Source of the DNA: Fusobacterium_C necrophorum_A
GTDB taxonomy: Bacteria; Fusobacteriota; Fusobacteriia; Fusobacteriales; Fusobacteriaceae
Length of the DNA: 64,000 bases
Assembly (NCBI RefSeq): GCF_004134945.1
Contig: NZ_SBAP01000008.1
Location: 1-64,000, forward strand
Reading direction: 5' to 3'
Shown: piece after piece, positions 16,933-24,933 of the stretch
Numbering within the stretch: the first letter of the stretch is position 1
Layout of the letters: each line of letters begins with the position of its first letter
The notes under the pieces: generated by a model
The model's database searches: none
The model's input: the letters and a program-made list of their open reading frames with translations, nothing else
What the model was told of the DNA's origin: nothing
Translations under genes and position numbers: made by a program

Positions 16933-17268
16933 CTATACAATTTCTTTTACAGAACGAATTTTAATCCAAGCATTTTCCTCTTCTGCCGCAGCCTCCATAG
17001 AAGCTACCATCAATGCCAGGCGTATCTTTTCATCCTCATAGTTGATTTCTTGTTTTTCCTCTTCCATCTTTTGAGGAATGATTGTTGGTGTTTTAGCTTT
17101 CTTTGTAGAAATTTTTTCTGTCTTTTTTTCTTGTGGAATATACTTCATACAAGCCACAAAGAAACAAATGAGTACTAAAACGGAAAATACAATGGACATA
17201 CTAATCACAGTAATGTATAAAGAGTCTGAAAAACTGACAAATTTATCTCCAAAAATAATACTGTTCAT
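16933..17268 (-). CDS. oadG: sodium-pumping decarboxylase gamma subunit (OadG-like)
   Basis: A 111-residue protein with one N-terminal transmembrane helix (YITVISMSIVFSVLVLICFFV, about residues 18-38) followed by a charged, lysine-rich tail. This is the layout of OadG, which anchors and assembles the decarboxylase complex. It lies between the carboxyltransferase and biotin carrier genes with gaps of about 9 bp. Sequence similarity in this family is low, so the assignment rests on topology and position. Confidence 0.8.
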   Translation of the reverse strand: MNSIIFGDKFVSFSDSLYITVISMSIVFSVLVLICFFVACMKYIPQEKKTEKISTKKAKTPTIIPQKMEEEKQEINYEDEKIRLALMVASMEAAAEEENAWIKIRSVKEIV

Positions 17269-17276
17269 CTCTCCTC

Positions 17277-18683
17277 CTAAAACACAATATGTATATATTG
17301 TTCTTTTATTTCCTGTTCTTGTTTGACAGAATGATATTTTTGATTCAAATAATTTTGAGCTACTTGCGGGAACATTGCATACATCAGCACATCCTCTTCC
17401 GACTGTGCAAATTCTTTGGATTCCTGTCTTAATTTTTCATATTCCGCCTCTATCAAGTCTGCCGGTCTTCCTGTGAATACTTCTTCCTTTCCAATAATTT
17501 TTTCTTTAATCTCCTCTGAAATTGTGACAGGAGATTTTCCATACAGTCCTCTCACATAGTCTTTAATTTCTTTAGGAACCATTTTATAACGTTCTCCTGA
17601 AATAACATTGAAAACTGCCTGTGTCCCCACCATCTGACTTAAGGGAGTTACCAAAGGAGGATAGCCCAAGTCTTCTCGTACTCTCGGTATCTCTCGTAAT
17701 ACTTCTTCATAACGATGTTCCGCTTTTTGTGCTTTCAATTGGGAAAGCATATTGGAAAGCATTCCACCGGGCAATTGATATTCCACAATGCTCGGTTCCG
17801 TCATCAAGGCTTGCGGATTTAAAATTCCCTCTGCTACATATTTATTACGAATCGGTTTAAAATATTCTGCCACTTCTTTTAACACTTCTAAATCTAATTC
17901 CGTTTCTCTTTCCTCCCCTGCCAAAGCTCTTACCAAACTTTCCGTTGCAGGTTGAGAAGTTCCCCCTGAAAATGGAGAAATTGCCGTATCCACAATATCA
18001 ACCCCGGCTGCTATAGCTTTTAAATAAGTCATACTTGCTAAACCGGCCGTTGCATGGGTATGAAGTTCTACCGGAACTTTCAATACCGCCTTTAATTCTC
18101 TTACTAACTCATAGGCTACTTCGGGAAGTAAAATTCCTGACATATCCTTGATAGCAATGGAATCTGCTCCTATCGTTTCCATTTCCAGAGCCAGATTTTT
18201 ATAATATTCCACTGTATGAACCGGGCTAATAGTATAAGACATTGCTAACTGTGCATGAGCACCGTATTTTTTGGTAGATTCGCAAGCCTGTTTTAGATTT
18301 CGAATATCATTCAAAGCATCAAAGATTCTTATAATATCGATTCCATTTTCGACCGCTTTTTTGATAAATCTATCCACGACATCATCCGCATAATGACGGT
18401 ATCCCAGTAAATTTTGTCCTCTCAATAACATCTGCAACTTTGTATTTTTTGTTCTCTTTTTGATTTCCCGAAGTCTTTCCCATGGATCTTCATTTAAAAA
18501 ACGAATGGCGGCATCAAAGGTTGCCCCTCCCCACATTTCCATAGAATAGTATCCCGCTTTATCCATAGTCTCAATAATAGGCAACATTTCTTCTGTTTTC
18601 AAACGAGTAGCCATCAAGGATTGATGGCCATCTCGCAAACAGGTTTCCATAATTTTTACTTTCTTCACAAAAACCTCCTGCAT
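17277..18683 (-). CDS. oadA: oxaloacetate decarboxylase alpha (carboxyltransferase) subunit
   Basis: A 468-residue biotin-dependent carboxyltransferase: METCLRDGHQSLMATRL at the start with the metal-binding Asp, the lysine motif SIAIKDMSGIL near residue 170, and the metal-binding histidines in ELHTHATAG near 205. It transfers CO2 from oxaloacetate to biotin. It ends before the biotin domain, which is encoded separately at 16558-16923. A GTG at 18668 has AGGAGG five bases before it and may be the real start, giving 463 residues; the ATG at 18683 has no good ribosome site. It follows the 2-hydroxycarboxylate carrier gene. Confidence 0.92.
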   Translation of the reverse strand: MQEVFVKKVKIMETCLRDGHQSLMATRLKTEEMLPIIETMDKAGYYSMEMWGGATFDAAIRFLNEDPWERLREIKKRTKNTKLQMLLRGQNLLGYRHYADDVVDRFIKKAVENGIDIIRIFDALNDIRNLKQACESTKKYGAHAQLAMSYTISPVHTVEYYKNLALEMETIGADSIAIKDMSGILLPEVAYELVRELKAVLKVPVELHTHATAGLASMTYLKAIAAGVDIVDTAISPFSGGTSQPATESLVRALAGEERETELDLEVLKEVAEYFKPIRNKYVAEGILNPQALMTEPSIVEYQLPGGMLSNMLSQLKAQKAEHRYEEVLREIPRVREDLGYPPLVTPLSQMVGTQAVFNVISGERYKMVPKEIKDYVRGLYGKSPVTISEEIKEKIIGKEEVFTGRPADLIEAEYEKLRQESKEFAQSEEDVLMYAMFPQVAQNYLNQKYHSVKQEQEIKEQYIHIVF

Positions 18684-18695
18684 TTGCTTCCATTA

Positions 18696-20045
18696 CTAAG
18701 CAAAAATTCCAAAGAGAACGGAACCTAAAATTAACATCATGGCTCCTCCGATACGAGAAGAAATTTGTGCAAAGGACATCAATTCCATTCTGTCCGCAGC
18801 TCCTAATACCGCCACATCTCCCGCTCCGCCTCGATTTGCCATACAAAGTCCCGCTGTAATGGCTGCTTCCACAGGGTAAAACTTCATTTTTTTGGATAAT
18901 AGCATAATCGATATGACAGCTCCCATAACAATGGCAAAGGCAATCAGGATATTCGCTAAAGAAAGGGCATTGATGATCTCATTCACATCTGTAGTAAAAC
19001 CTACTGCCGCCATTAAAATCCAAATGGTATGTTTTGAGAAAAAAGTTTGCATTCTCTTTGCCCCTGCTTTTAAACGCTCCGGAATAACTCCGGCAATATT
19101 TAAAAACATAGTTAAAATAATTAAAAAAGCCAATCGATGAATTTCAAAAGGAAATTCGAAACTTTCCCAAACTTCCCCTAAAATATGAGCTGCAGTAAAT
19201 AAAATTCCTGTCATCATAAAAGCTGCTGCGGTATCGACCAATTCCGCTTTTACTTCTACCTCTTTATCTTTCACAGCTTCTTTGGAATCATCCAGTACTA
19301 AATTCCCATTTCCTGTTAAACTTGGATTCTTCTCTCCTAATTTTTTCAAGAAAGCTCCTGCTAAGATAGCAATGATATTTGCTATTGTTAAGATGGAAAT
19401 CGCAAAGGCAAACCACTCGCTGGAAGGTCTCCCTGTTTTAGAAGACCACATTTCTGACATAGGTATCGCTCCTGCTCCGGTTCCTCCGCCCATAATTGGC
19501 AAAACATAATTCATCATAATATCAATAGGTGCCTTTCCAAAGAATAGTCCTGCCGCAATTCCGCAAAGGCTCGCTCCCAAAACTCCTACAATAATCAAAG
19601 GAATGTATCCGCTCATGGATTTGATTAGAGTTCTTCTATCTACCGTCAACACAGATCCGACGATTAAAGCCGGTATAAACATTTCCAAGAAGTTCACCGG
19701 TTGTTTCCCGTAAAAAATCTTGATCGCACTTACCACCGGTTCCGGTACCAATTGATACGTTCCAAAAACTGCCGCTGCAAAAAATACCAGAACGGTTCCT
19801 CCTCCAATGTATTCATCCCAGAAAGGAATTCTATCTCCAATCTCTCCGAATAACAAACCAAAAACTCCTAACAATGCAAAAATAGTTAAGAAATTGGCTC
19901 TTAAAAAACCAGATTCTTCTCCTCCAAAAGGAACATAAACTACAATCATTGCGAAAAGTAACATAGATAAAAAAATAGGAAAATTTACTCCTCCCCATTT
20001 CAATTCGTGAATATCAAATAACTCTCTGAAATTCTTTTTTGCCAT
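18696..20045 (-). CDS. citS: 2-hydroxycarboxylate (citrate/malate) carrier, CitS/MaeN family
   Basis: A membrane protein of about 449 residues of the 2HCT family. It has the paired reentrant-loop glycine motifs, MGGGTGAGAIPMSE near residue 190 and ANRGGAGDVAVLG near 410, and about 11 helices. It would import citrate or malate, often with sodium, and is the first gene of the citrate operon. Starts are possible at 20048 or 20045; the second gives better spacing from GGGGAGG. Upstream are a promoter and a 22-bp palindrome. Confidence 0.9.
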   Translation of the reverse strand: MAKKNFRELFDIHELKWGGVNFPIFLSMLLFAMIVVYVPFGGEESGFLRANFLTIFALLGVFGLLFGEIGDRIPFWDEYIGGGTVLVFFAAAVFGTYQLVPEPVVSAIKIFYGKQPVNFLEMFIPALIVGSVLTVDRRTLIKSMSGYIPLIIVGVLGASLCGIAAGLFFGKAPIDIMMNYVLPIMGGGTGAGAIPMSEMWSSKTGRPSSEWFAFAISILTIANIIAILAGAFLKKLGEKNPSLTGNGNLVLDDSKEAVKDKEVEVKAELVDTAAAFMMTGILFTAAHILGEVWESFEFPFEIHRLAFLIILTMFLNIAGVIPERLKAGAKRMQTFFSKHTIWILMAAVGFTTDVNEIINALSLANILIAFAIVMGAVISIMLLSKKMKFYPVEAAITAGLCMANRGGAGDVAVLGAADRMELMSFAQISSRIGGAMMLILGSVLFGIFA

Positions 20046-20072
20046 CATGACCTCCCCTTCTCTTCCTCATAT

Positions 20073-20094
20073 TGTATACAGTATACTGTATACA
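20073..20094. promoter_or_regulatory. perfect 22-bp palindrome, probable GntR operator
   Basis: TGTATACAGTATACTGTATACA equals its own reverse complement over all 22 bases. It lies between the promoter (20110-20138) and the carrier gene start, so a bound protein would block early elongation. The neighbouring FCD-type GntR regulator (20214-20867) is the obvious candidate; operators of this family are typically short TNGTNNACNA-like palindromes. Confidence 0.75.
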
Positions 20095-20109
20095 TTTTTT
20101 TATGTCTTT

Positions 20110-20138
20110 AGGGTAATATAAATTTACAATTTTGTCAA
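20110..20138 (-). promoter_or_regulatory. sigma-70-type promoter of the citrate operon
   Basis: On the minus strand TTGACA (20133-20138) is followed after 17 bp by TACCCT (20110-20115), an ideal -35 with a modest -10. The palindromic operator lies just downstream of the expected transcription start. Confidence 0.6.
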
Positions 20139-20213
20139 CTGGTTTTTGAAAAAAGAGAGTTGTTTTCGGGAATAGATTAAATATTCCTATTTATAAACAG
20201 ATATTTTCTTCCT

Positions 20214-20867
20214 TTATTTTGTATCCGGCATCTTGTTTAAAACCAATTTCATAGACCGGAATAAATGCTTATCATTGATTCGTAGAGCTTCTTCCAAATC
20301 TTTTTTTTCTAAAGCTTCTACTAAATTCCAATGCTCAAGAAAGGCTTCTTTTAAACGTATTTCATTCTTTAAACAAAGAACACGAAATCTCTTCGTGTAT
20401 TCATTTAAATGTTTGATTAGTTTAGAAACTTGTTTTAAGTTTGCCGCTTCATATAATTCATGATTAAACCTTTGAAAAATTTCAATCAATGCTTCGGATT
20501 CCATATTTTCATCCAAAGCAATCCTTGTCTCTTCTAAAATAGAATGTAAGGCTTCCAAACAACTTTCATCCTTCTTTATAATTTCTTTCAGCACAATACT
20601 TTCTAAGGCCACTCGAATTTTATAAATTTCTTCAATATCTTCTTTTGAAATATAATTTACAGTCACCCCTCCTTTTTCCGCATTCGTTACCAATCCTTCC
20701 AACTCCAGCATCCGAAGTGCTTCTCTAAGAGGAGTTCTGCTTACTCCAAATTTCTCCGCATATTCAAGTTCTATTATCTTTTCGCCGGATTGTATTTTTC
20801 CGTTTACAATCTCTTCTTTTAAATTTTCATATACTTGTTCACGGATTGATTTTTTTTTGATAATCAT
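20214..20867 (-). CDS. GntR-family regulator, FCD subfamily
   Basis: A 217-residue regulator. Residues 1-75 form the winged helix (SIREQVYENLKEEIVNGKI, then EKFGVSRTPLREALRMLELEGLV), and the rest is the helical FCD ligand domain with putative metal ligands (FNHELY near residue 137, and His at 180 and 203). It is transcribed in the same direction as, and 169 bp before, the citrate operon. It probably releases the palindrome at 20073-20094 when citrate or a related acid binds. The true ligand is unknown. Confidence 0.9.
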   Translation of the reverse strand: MIIKKKSIREQVYENLKEEIVNGKIQSGEKIIELEYAEKFGVSRTPLREALRMLELEGLVTNAEKGGVTVNYISKEDIEEIYKIRVALESIVLKEIIKKDESCLEALHSILEETRIALDENMESEALIEIFQRFNHELYEAANLKQVSKLIKHLNEYTKRFRVLCLKNEIRLKEAFLEHWNLVEALEKKDLEEALRINDKHLFRSMKLVLNKMPDTK

Positions 20868-21065
20868 ATTAATCCCCTTCTTTTTTTATTGATTCCTTTC
20901 CTCTATTATATTGTACTATATTTTTATATTTTGTATAGAAAATTTATTAAAAATCTTTTTTTCATAACATTTATAACTCTTTACCGCATAAATATTACTA
21001 TGGCTTTATAACACCATACCACCAAATATTCATGCTTATAAAAAATAATCTGAATTTCGATAAAA

Positions 21066-21110
21066 AGAAAAAATGATGTCAATTGATTCTCTTTCAATCA
21101 ACATCATCTT
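21066..21110 (-). terminator. intrinsic terminator after the ecotin gene
   Basis: On the minus strand GATGTTGATTGA and TCAATTGACATC pair over 12 bp with two G-U pairs around the loop AAGAGAA, followed by a T-rich tail (TTTTTTC). It begins about 38 bp after the ecotin stop codon. Confidence 0.75.
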
Positions 21111-21147
21111 CTGATTTCCTTACTTTTTTACCTCTTATCTCATTCCA

Positions 21148-21627
21148 TTAACGAGAAACTTCTTTGATTTCCTGCATTCGATTCCAAAGAGACACTTCTA
21201 CCTTCACATCTTCCGGAACATATAAAACCAAAGGAAGTTTTGAATGATAAGGCAATATTTTCGTAGCTGCGGGATAATATACTCTTTTTTCTCGTTCACT
21301 TCCTAAAGGAAATGCCATCAAAGTTTGTACCATTCGGGAATCTCCTGAAAAAATATAATAAGGATAGCCCCAACCCTCTACATCTTTTTCTTCCAGCTTT
21401 CCACCTAAAAAATGATGAAAATTGTCATCCACAACAAGGTCTTTTCCAAATTTTATTTCCAATTTATAGTCTTCTTCTTTTTCTTTTTTCTCGAAAAGGT
21501 ACACAATTTTCTTCATCCCCTGTTTTGCTTTAGGATATATTTCCAAATCCATATCCGAATACTCCGTTGCAAAAACACCGGCTGAAAGAGAAAACAATAA
21601 GCCAATAGCACAAATATATTTTTTCAT
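21148..21627 (-). CDS. eco: ecotin-like periplasmic serine protease inhibitor
   Basis: A 159-residue secreted protein with a signal peptide (MKKYICAIGLLFSLSAGVFA). The mature part follows ecotin closely: IYPKAKQGMKK near residue 30, GGKLEEKDVEGWGYPYYIF near 75-93, SKLPLVLYVPEDVKV near 129. The reactive loop is QTLMAFPLG, which aligns with STMMACPDG of E. coli ecotin and puts Leu103 at P1. Both cysteines of the ecotin disulfide (50 and 87) are replaced, by Asp68 and Phe106. The frame opens at 21681 but the ATG at 21627 has AAAGGAGGTTCATT. The gene has its own promoter. Confidence 0.92.
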   Translation of the reverse strand: MKKYICAIGLLFSLSAGVFATEYSDMDLEIYPKAKQGMKKIVYLFEKKEKEEDYKLEIKFGKDLVVDDNFHHFLGGKLEEKDVEGWGYPYYIFSGDSRMVQTLMAFPLGSEREKRVYYPAATKILPYHSKLPLVLYVPEDVKVEVSLWNRMQEIKEVSR

Positions 21628-21652
21628 AATGAACCTCCTTTTTTCTGAAAGG

Positions 21653-21681
21653 ATTATAGCATTATTTTCAAAAAAAAGCAA
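21653..21681 (-). promoter_or_regulatory. promoter of the ecotin gene
   Basis: Minus-strand TTGCTT (21676-21681) and TATAAT (21653-21658) are separated by 17 bp and lie 26 bp before the ecotin start. This suggests that ecotin is transcribed separately from the glycerol-3-phosphate dehydrogenase operon upstream. Confidence 0.6.
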
Positions 21682-21689
21682 TGAGCTCC

Positions 21690-22034
21690 CTACATGTCTT
21701 TGGTTGCTACGACATCGACTCCTGTGTTTAACACATTTCGAATAACAACATCTCCTCTTTTCACAGGAGAATGCAGAACCACTTTCTTTAATTCTTCCAT
21801 GCAGGCAAAATTTAATCCCTTCGGAATGGAATCATTAGTTTTTACCGGACATCTTCTATCTTCCGCTCCTTCAATACAAACGGTGGAAGTGATGACTCGT
21901 TTCGGATTTGTCAATTCTTCTCTTCCATATTTTTCTCCTCTGGGGCAACTATTTCCCGTTACTTCCAAAGTTTCCGTGTCCACTGTCAAATGACATCCCA
22001 CAGGACATACAATACATATCATTTCCTTTTTCAT
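21690..22034 (-). CDS. DUF1667 cysteine-rich redox partner protein
   Basis: A 114-residue protein with CxxC-type cysteines near the start (ICIVCPVGCHL), then GNSCPRGEKYG and FACMEEL, the DUF1667 pattern. Members always accompany a GlpA-like dehydrogenase and a NAD(P)/FAD oxidoreductase, as here. The start ATG overlaps the stop of the upstream oxidoreductase by one base (TAATG) and GGAGGTGCAAAATA precedes it. Its role is probably electron transfer or assembly in that complex; no experiment is implied. Confidence 0.85.
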   Translation of the reverse strand: MKKEMICIVCPVGCHLTVDTETLEVTGNSCPRGEKYGREELTNPKRVITSTVCIEGAEDRRCPVKTNDSIPKGLNFACMEELKKVVLHSPVKRGDVVIRNVLNTGVDVVATKDM

Positions 22035-23350
22035 TATTTTGCACCTCCAACTGCTTCCTCTGTACAATTATCATAACTTGTGCAAGCAATAATTTGTCTT
22101 CCTTCTACCACTTCTACCACAATTTCTTTCCCTTGTGCCTGTTCCAATTTTGCCTTGGGAATCATAATCCTTTCCATTTCTCCGGGAGCCATGTGATTTT
22201 TCTTCCAAGACATTAAAACCTCTTCTCCCGCTTTTACTTCCAATCTAACTTCTTTAAAAATTCGATTTACCCTCATAAAAACTTCCAAAGCTTTCTCTAC
22301 ATTTACCATTCTTACTTTTTGAGGAACGGTGTAGCTGATTCCATTTCCATTTTTCAAGAAGATGTACTCTCCCTCTGAAACTTCTCCTTGGATATATTTT
22401 GCAGCCGCTTTTCCGGCTTTTCTCGCCTCTCCGCTTACAAAATCTACCAAGTCATGTACATGGACAACATTCCCGCAGGCGAAAATTCCCGGAACACTTG
22501 TTTCCATCATTTCATTTACAATCGGACCATTGGTTCTTCGATCCATTTCCACTCCCGTTTTCCGAGAAATATCATTTTCAGGAATCAATCCGACGGAAAG
22601 CAATAAGGTATCACATTCATATTCAATTTCCGTTCCCGGAATCGCCTGTCTATTTTCGTCTACTTTCGCTAAAATCACTTTTTGAACCCTATCTTTTCCC
22701 TGAATGTCAATGACGGTATGACTCAAATATAAAGGAATATTATAATCCTCCAAACATTGTACAATATTTCGCGTCAATCCTCCGGAGAAAGGCATCAATT
22801 CTGCCACCGCCAAAACTTCTGCTCCCTCTAAGGTTAAACGTCTTGCCATGATAAGTCCAATATCTCCGGATCCTAAAATAACAACTCGTTTCCCAACCAT
22901 ATATCCTTCCATATTGATATATCTTTGAGCCGCTCCCGCTGTAAAAACTCCCGCAGGTCTATCCCCCGGAATTGAGATGGCTCCTCTTGTTCTTTCTCGG
23001 CATCCCATAGAAAAAATCACTGCCTTCGCTTCAATCAGCATATAACCGTCTTTGCTGTTGATAGCATGTATCTCTTTTTTGTCTGTGACATCCAATACCA
23101 TAGTATCCAATTTATATTCAATGTTCATTTCCAACAATTGATCAATAAACCTTCCTGCATATTCCGGTCCGGTCAATTCTTCTTTGAATTCATGCAAACC
23201 AAAGCCATTATGAATACATTGTTGTAAAATTCCACCTAATTCTTTTGCTCTTTCAATGACCAAAATACTTTCAATTCCATTCTTCTTTGCTTCTATGGCT
23301 GCGGCAAGCCCTCCAGGGCCTCCTCCAACTACTACTACATCATATTTCAT
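22034..23350 (-). CDS. NAD(P)/FAD-dependent oxidoreductase (glycerol-3-phosphate dehydrogenase partner)
   Basis: A 438-residue pyridine-nucleotide-disulfide-type oxidoreductase. FAD is bound by VVVGGGPGGLAAAIEAKK near residue 5 and NAD by VVILGSGDIGLIMARRL near 155; a third motif is GIFACGNVVHVHD near 290. It is coupled with the GlpA-like gene upstream (14 bp) and the DUF1667 gene downstream (overlapping). Together they resemble the anaerobic dehydrogenase set that oxidises glycerol 3-phosphate and passes electrons on, here perhaps to NAD rather than to quinone. Confidence 0.88.
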   Translation of the reverse strand: MKYDVVVVGGGPGGLAAAIEAKKNGIESILVIERAKELGGILQQCIHNGFGLHEFKEELTGPEYAGRFIDQLLEMNIEYKLDTMVLDVTDKKEIHAINSKDGYMLIEAKAVIFSMGCRERTRGAISIPGDRPAGVFTAGAAQRYINMEGYMVGKRVVILGSGDIGLIMARRLTLEGAEVLAVAELMPFSGGLTRNIVQCLEDYNIPLYLSHTVIDIQGKDRVQKVILAKVDENRQAIPGTEIEYECDTLLLSVGLIPENDISRKTGVEMDRRTNGPIVNEMMETSVPGIFACGNVVHVHDLVDFVSGEARKAGKAAAKYIQGEVSEGEYIFLKNGNGISYTVPQKVRMVNVEKALEVFMRVNRIFKEVRLEVKAGEEVLMSWKKNHMAPGEMERIMIPKAKLEQAQGKEIVVEVVEGRQIIACTSYDNCTEEAVGGAK

Positions 23351-23364
23351 AATCGTCGTCCTCC

Positions 23365-24798
23365 CTATCTTTTTGTTTCTCCGGTTAAAATATATCCGCT
23401 TTTTTTATCTTGTACAATTTCATCCGGTCGTACTTGTAATTCTCTCGCTAAAATTTCCAGAACTCTCGGTCCGCAGAATCCTCCTTGACATCGTCCTGCT
23501 CCCGGTCGACATCTTCTCTTAATTCCGTCTAATGTTCTTCCGCCCGCTTTTCTATGAATGCTGTCTACGATTTCCCCTTCTGTAATATTTTCACATCGAC
23601 AGATAATTCTTCCATATCGAGAATCTTTTGCAATCAAAGCCGCTTTTTCTTCGGTACTTAATTCCATAAAATGAGGATGTTTCCTATTCTTAATATGTTC
23701 CGCTTTCTTTTCTACCTTTCCCAAATATTCTAAAATCATCTTTGATAAATCCAAAGCCATAGCAGGTGCCGAAGTCAAGCCCGGGGATTTGGTTCCCGCC
23801 ATATTGAAGAAGCCTTTCGCATCTTTGCTTTCTCCTAAGATAAAATCTCCCGTATCCGCCTCTGCTCGAAGTCCTGCAAAGTTTCGAATATTATCTCGGT
23901 AGTTAATATCTTTGATGCTTTTGCTTGCTGCCTTTCGGATACTTTCAAAACCGCCTAAGGTGTTTGACAGGTCTTCTTTATCATTCACATCCAAAGCGGT
24001 TGGTCCTACAATGATATTTCCGTGTACCGTTTGAGCTACTAGAATCCCTTTTCCCATTTCATTTGGGCATTGGAAAATAACACTGTTTGTTAAATTTCCC
24101 TGTACCTTATCTAAAATATAATATTCCCCTTTTCTTGGAATAATTTTAAAAGAATCGGAGCTGACCATATTATTAATTTTATCCGCATAAACTCCGGCAG
24201 CATTCACAACAACCTTCGCTTCCACTTTTCTACCATCTTTTGTTGTAATTCGATAGTGTTCCCCCATGTTTTCAATCTTTGTCACTTCTGCATCCAATAG
24301 TAAATCCGCTCCATTTTCCATTGCATTTTCTACCAATTTAATGGCCAATTCCCATGGTCCTGTAATCCCTGCAGTTCCTGCATATAATGCTGCTACGACT
24401 TCCGTTGAGAGATTCGGTTCCCTTTCCAAAACTTCATCTCGTTCCAAGATTTTCATTTCAGGCACTCCGTTGGCAATCCCTCTTTGATATAACATGTCCA
24501 GATGTTTTCTGTCTTCTTCCGAGAAAGCCAATACATAAGAACCGGTTCTTTTGTAAGGAGCATCCACTTCCTTACACAAATTCTCATATAAAGCATTTCC
24601 CCACACATTATATTTTGCCATCAGGCTTCCTTCCTTTGCGTCGTATCCGGCATGCACTATCGCTGAATTTGCCTTTGTTGTTCCATTGGAAACATCATGT
24701 TCTTTGTCAAGTAACACTATACTTACTTGATATTTTGCTAATTCATAAGCCAAACTTGAACCCATGATTCCTGTTCCAATAATTGCTACATCAACCAT
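23365..24798 (-). CDS. FAD-dependent glycerol-3-phosphate dehydrogenase (GlpA-like)
   Basis: A 477-residue DAO-family dehydrogenase. It starts with the FAD motif DVAIIGTGIMGSSLAYELA and ends with a cysteine cluster IICRCENITEGEIV ... RRCRPGAGRCQGGFCGP, the BFD-like [2Fe-2S] domain of GlpA. It would oxidise glycerol 3-phosphate made by GlpK to dihydroxyacetone phosphate. The ATG at 24798 (ribosome site AAAGGGAGGATATA) replaces the longer frame to 24834, which would start inside the leader terminator. It is first in a three-gene operon preceded by a promoter, leader and terminator hairpin. Confidence 0.88.
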   Translation of the reverse strand: MVDVAIIGTGIMGSSLAYELAKYQVSIVLLDKEHDVSNGTTKANSAIVHAGYDAKEGSLMAKYNVWGNALYENLCKEVDAPYKRTGSYVLAFSEEDRKHLDMLYQRGIANGVPEMKILERDEVLEREPNLSTEVVAALYAGTAGITGPWELAIKLVENAMENGADLLLDAEVTKIENMGEHYRITTKDGRKVEAKVVVNAAGVYADKINNMVSSDSFKIIPRKGEYYILDKVQGNLTNSVIFQCPNEMGKGILVAQTVHGNIIVGPTALDVNDKEDLSNTLGGFESIRKAASKSIKDINYRDNIRNFAGLRAEADTGDFILGESKDAKGFFNMAGTKSPGLTSAPAMALDLSKMILEYLGKVEKKAEHIKNRKHPHFMELSTEEKAALIAKDSRYGRIICRCENITEGEIVDSIHRKAGGRTLDGIKRRCRPGAGRCQGGFCGPRVLEILARELQVRPDEIVQDKKSGYILTGETKR

Positions 24799-24824
24799 TA
24801 TATCCTCCCTTTTTGACAATAAAA

Positions 24825-24854
24825 AAGGGGACAAGAAATAAAGGGAAACCCCTT
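24825..24854 (-). terminator. leader terminator with competing hairpin before the glpA-like operon
   Basis: On the minus strand AAGGGG (24849-24854) pairs with CCCCTT (24825-24830), followed by TTTT. The same left arm can instead fold locally as AAGGG-GTTT-CCCTT (24841-24854). The two folds exclude each other, a typical attenuator arrangement. It lies between the promoter and the ribosome site, so transcription must be antiterminated to reach the gene. The leader does not share the ATGACAA hairpin of the glpF and glpQ leaders. Confidence 0.65.
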
Positions 24855-24898
24855 CATTGCTTGACCCACTTTCTCTCTAGTCAGTTTATTCTATGATA

Positions 24899-24927
24899 TT
24901 TATACCGCATTTTTTTTGAAAAGTCAA
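24899..24927 (-). promoter_or_regulatory. promoter of the glpA-like operon
   Basis: Minus-strand TTGACT (24922-24927) and TATAAA (24899-24904) with a 17-bp spacer, overlapping the end of glpK. It drives a leader of about 90 bases that contains the attenuator hairpin. Confidence 0.65.
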
Positions 24928-24933
24928 GCAATT

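Noticed and set aside
24825..24927. Third copy of the GlpP hairpin before the glpA-like operon
   Set aside because: The AUGACAA loop and its paired stem are not present; only the general promoter, leader and terminator plan is shared. It is reported as a different leader.
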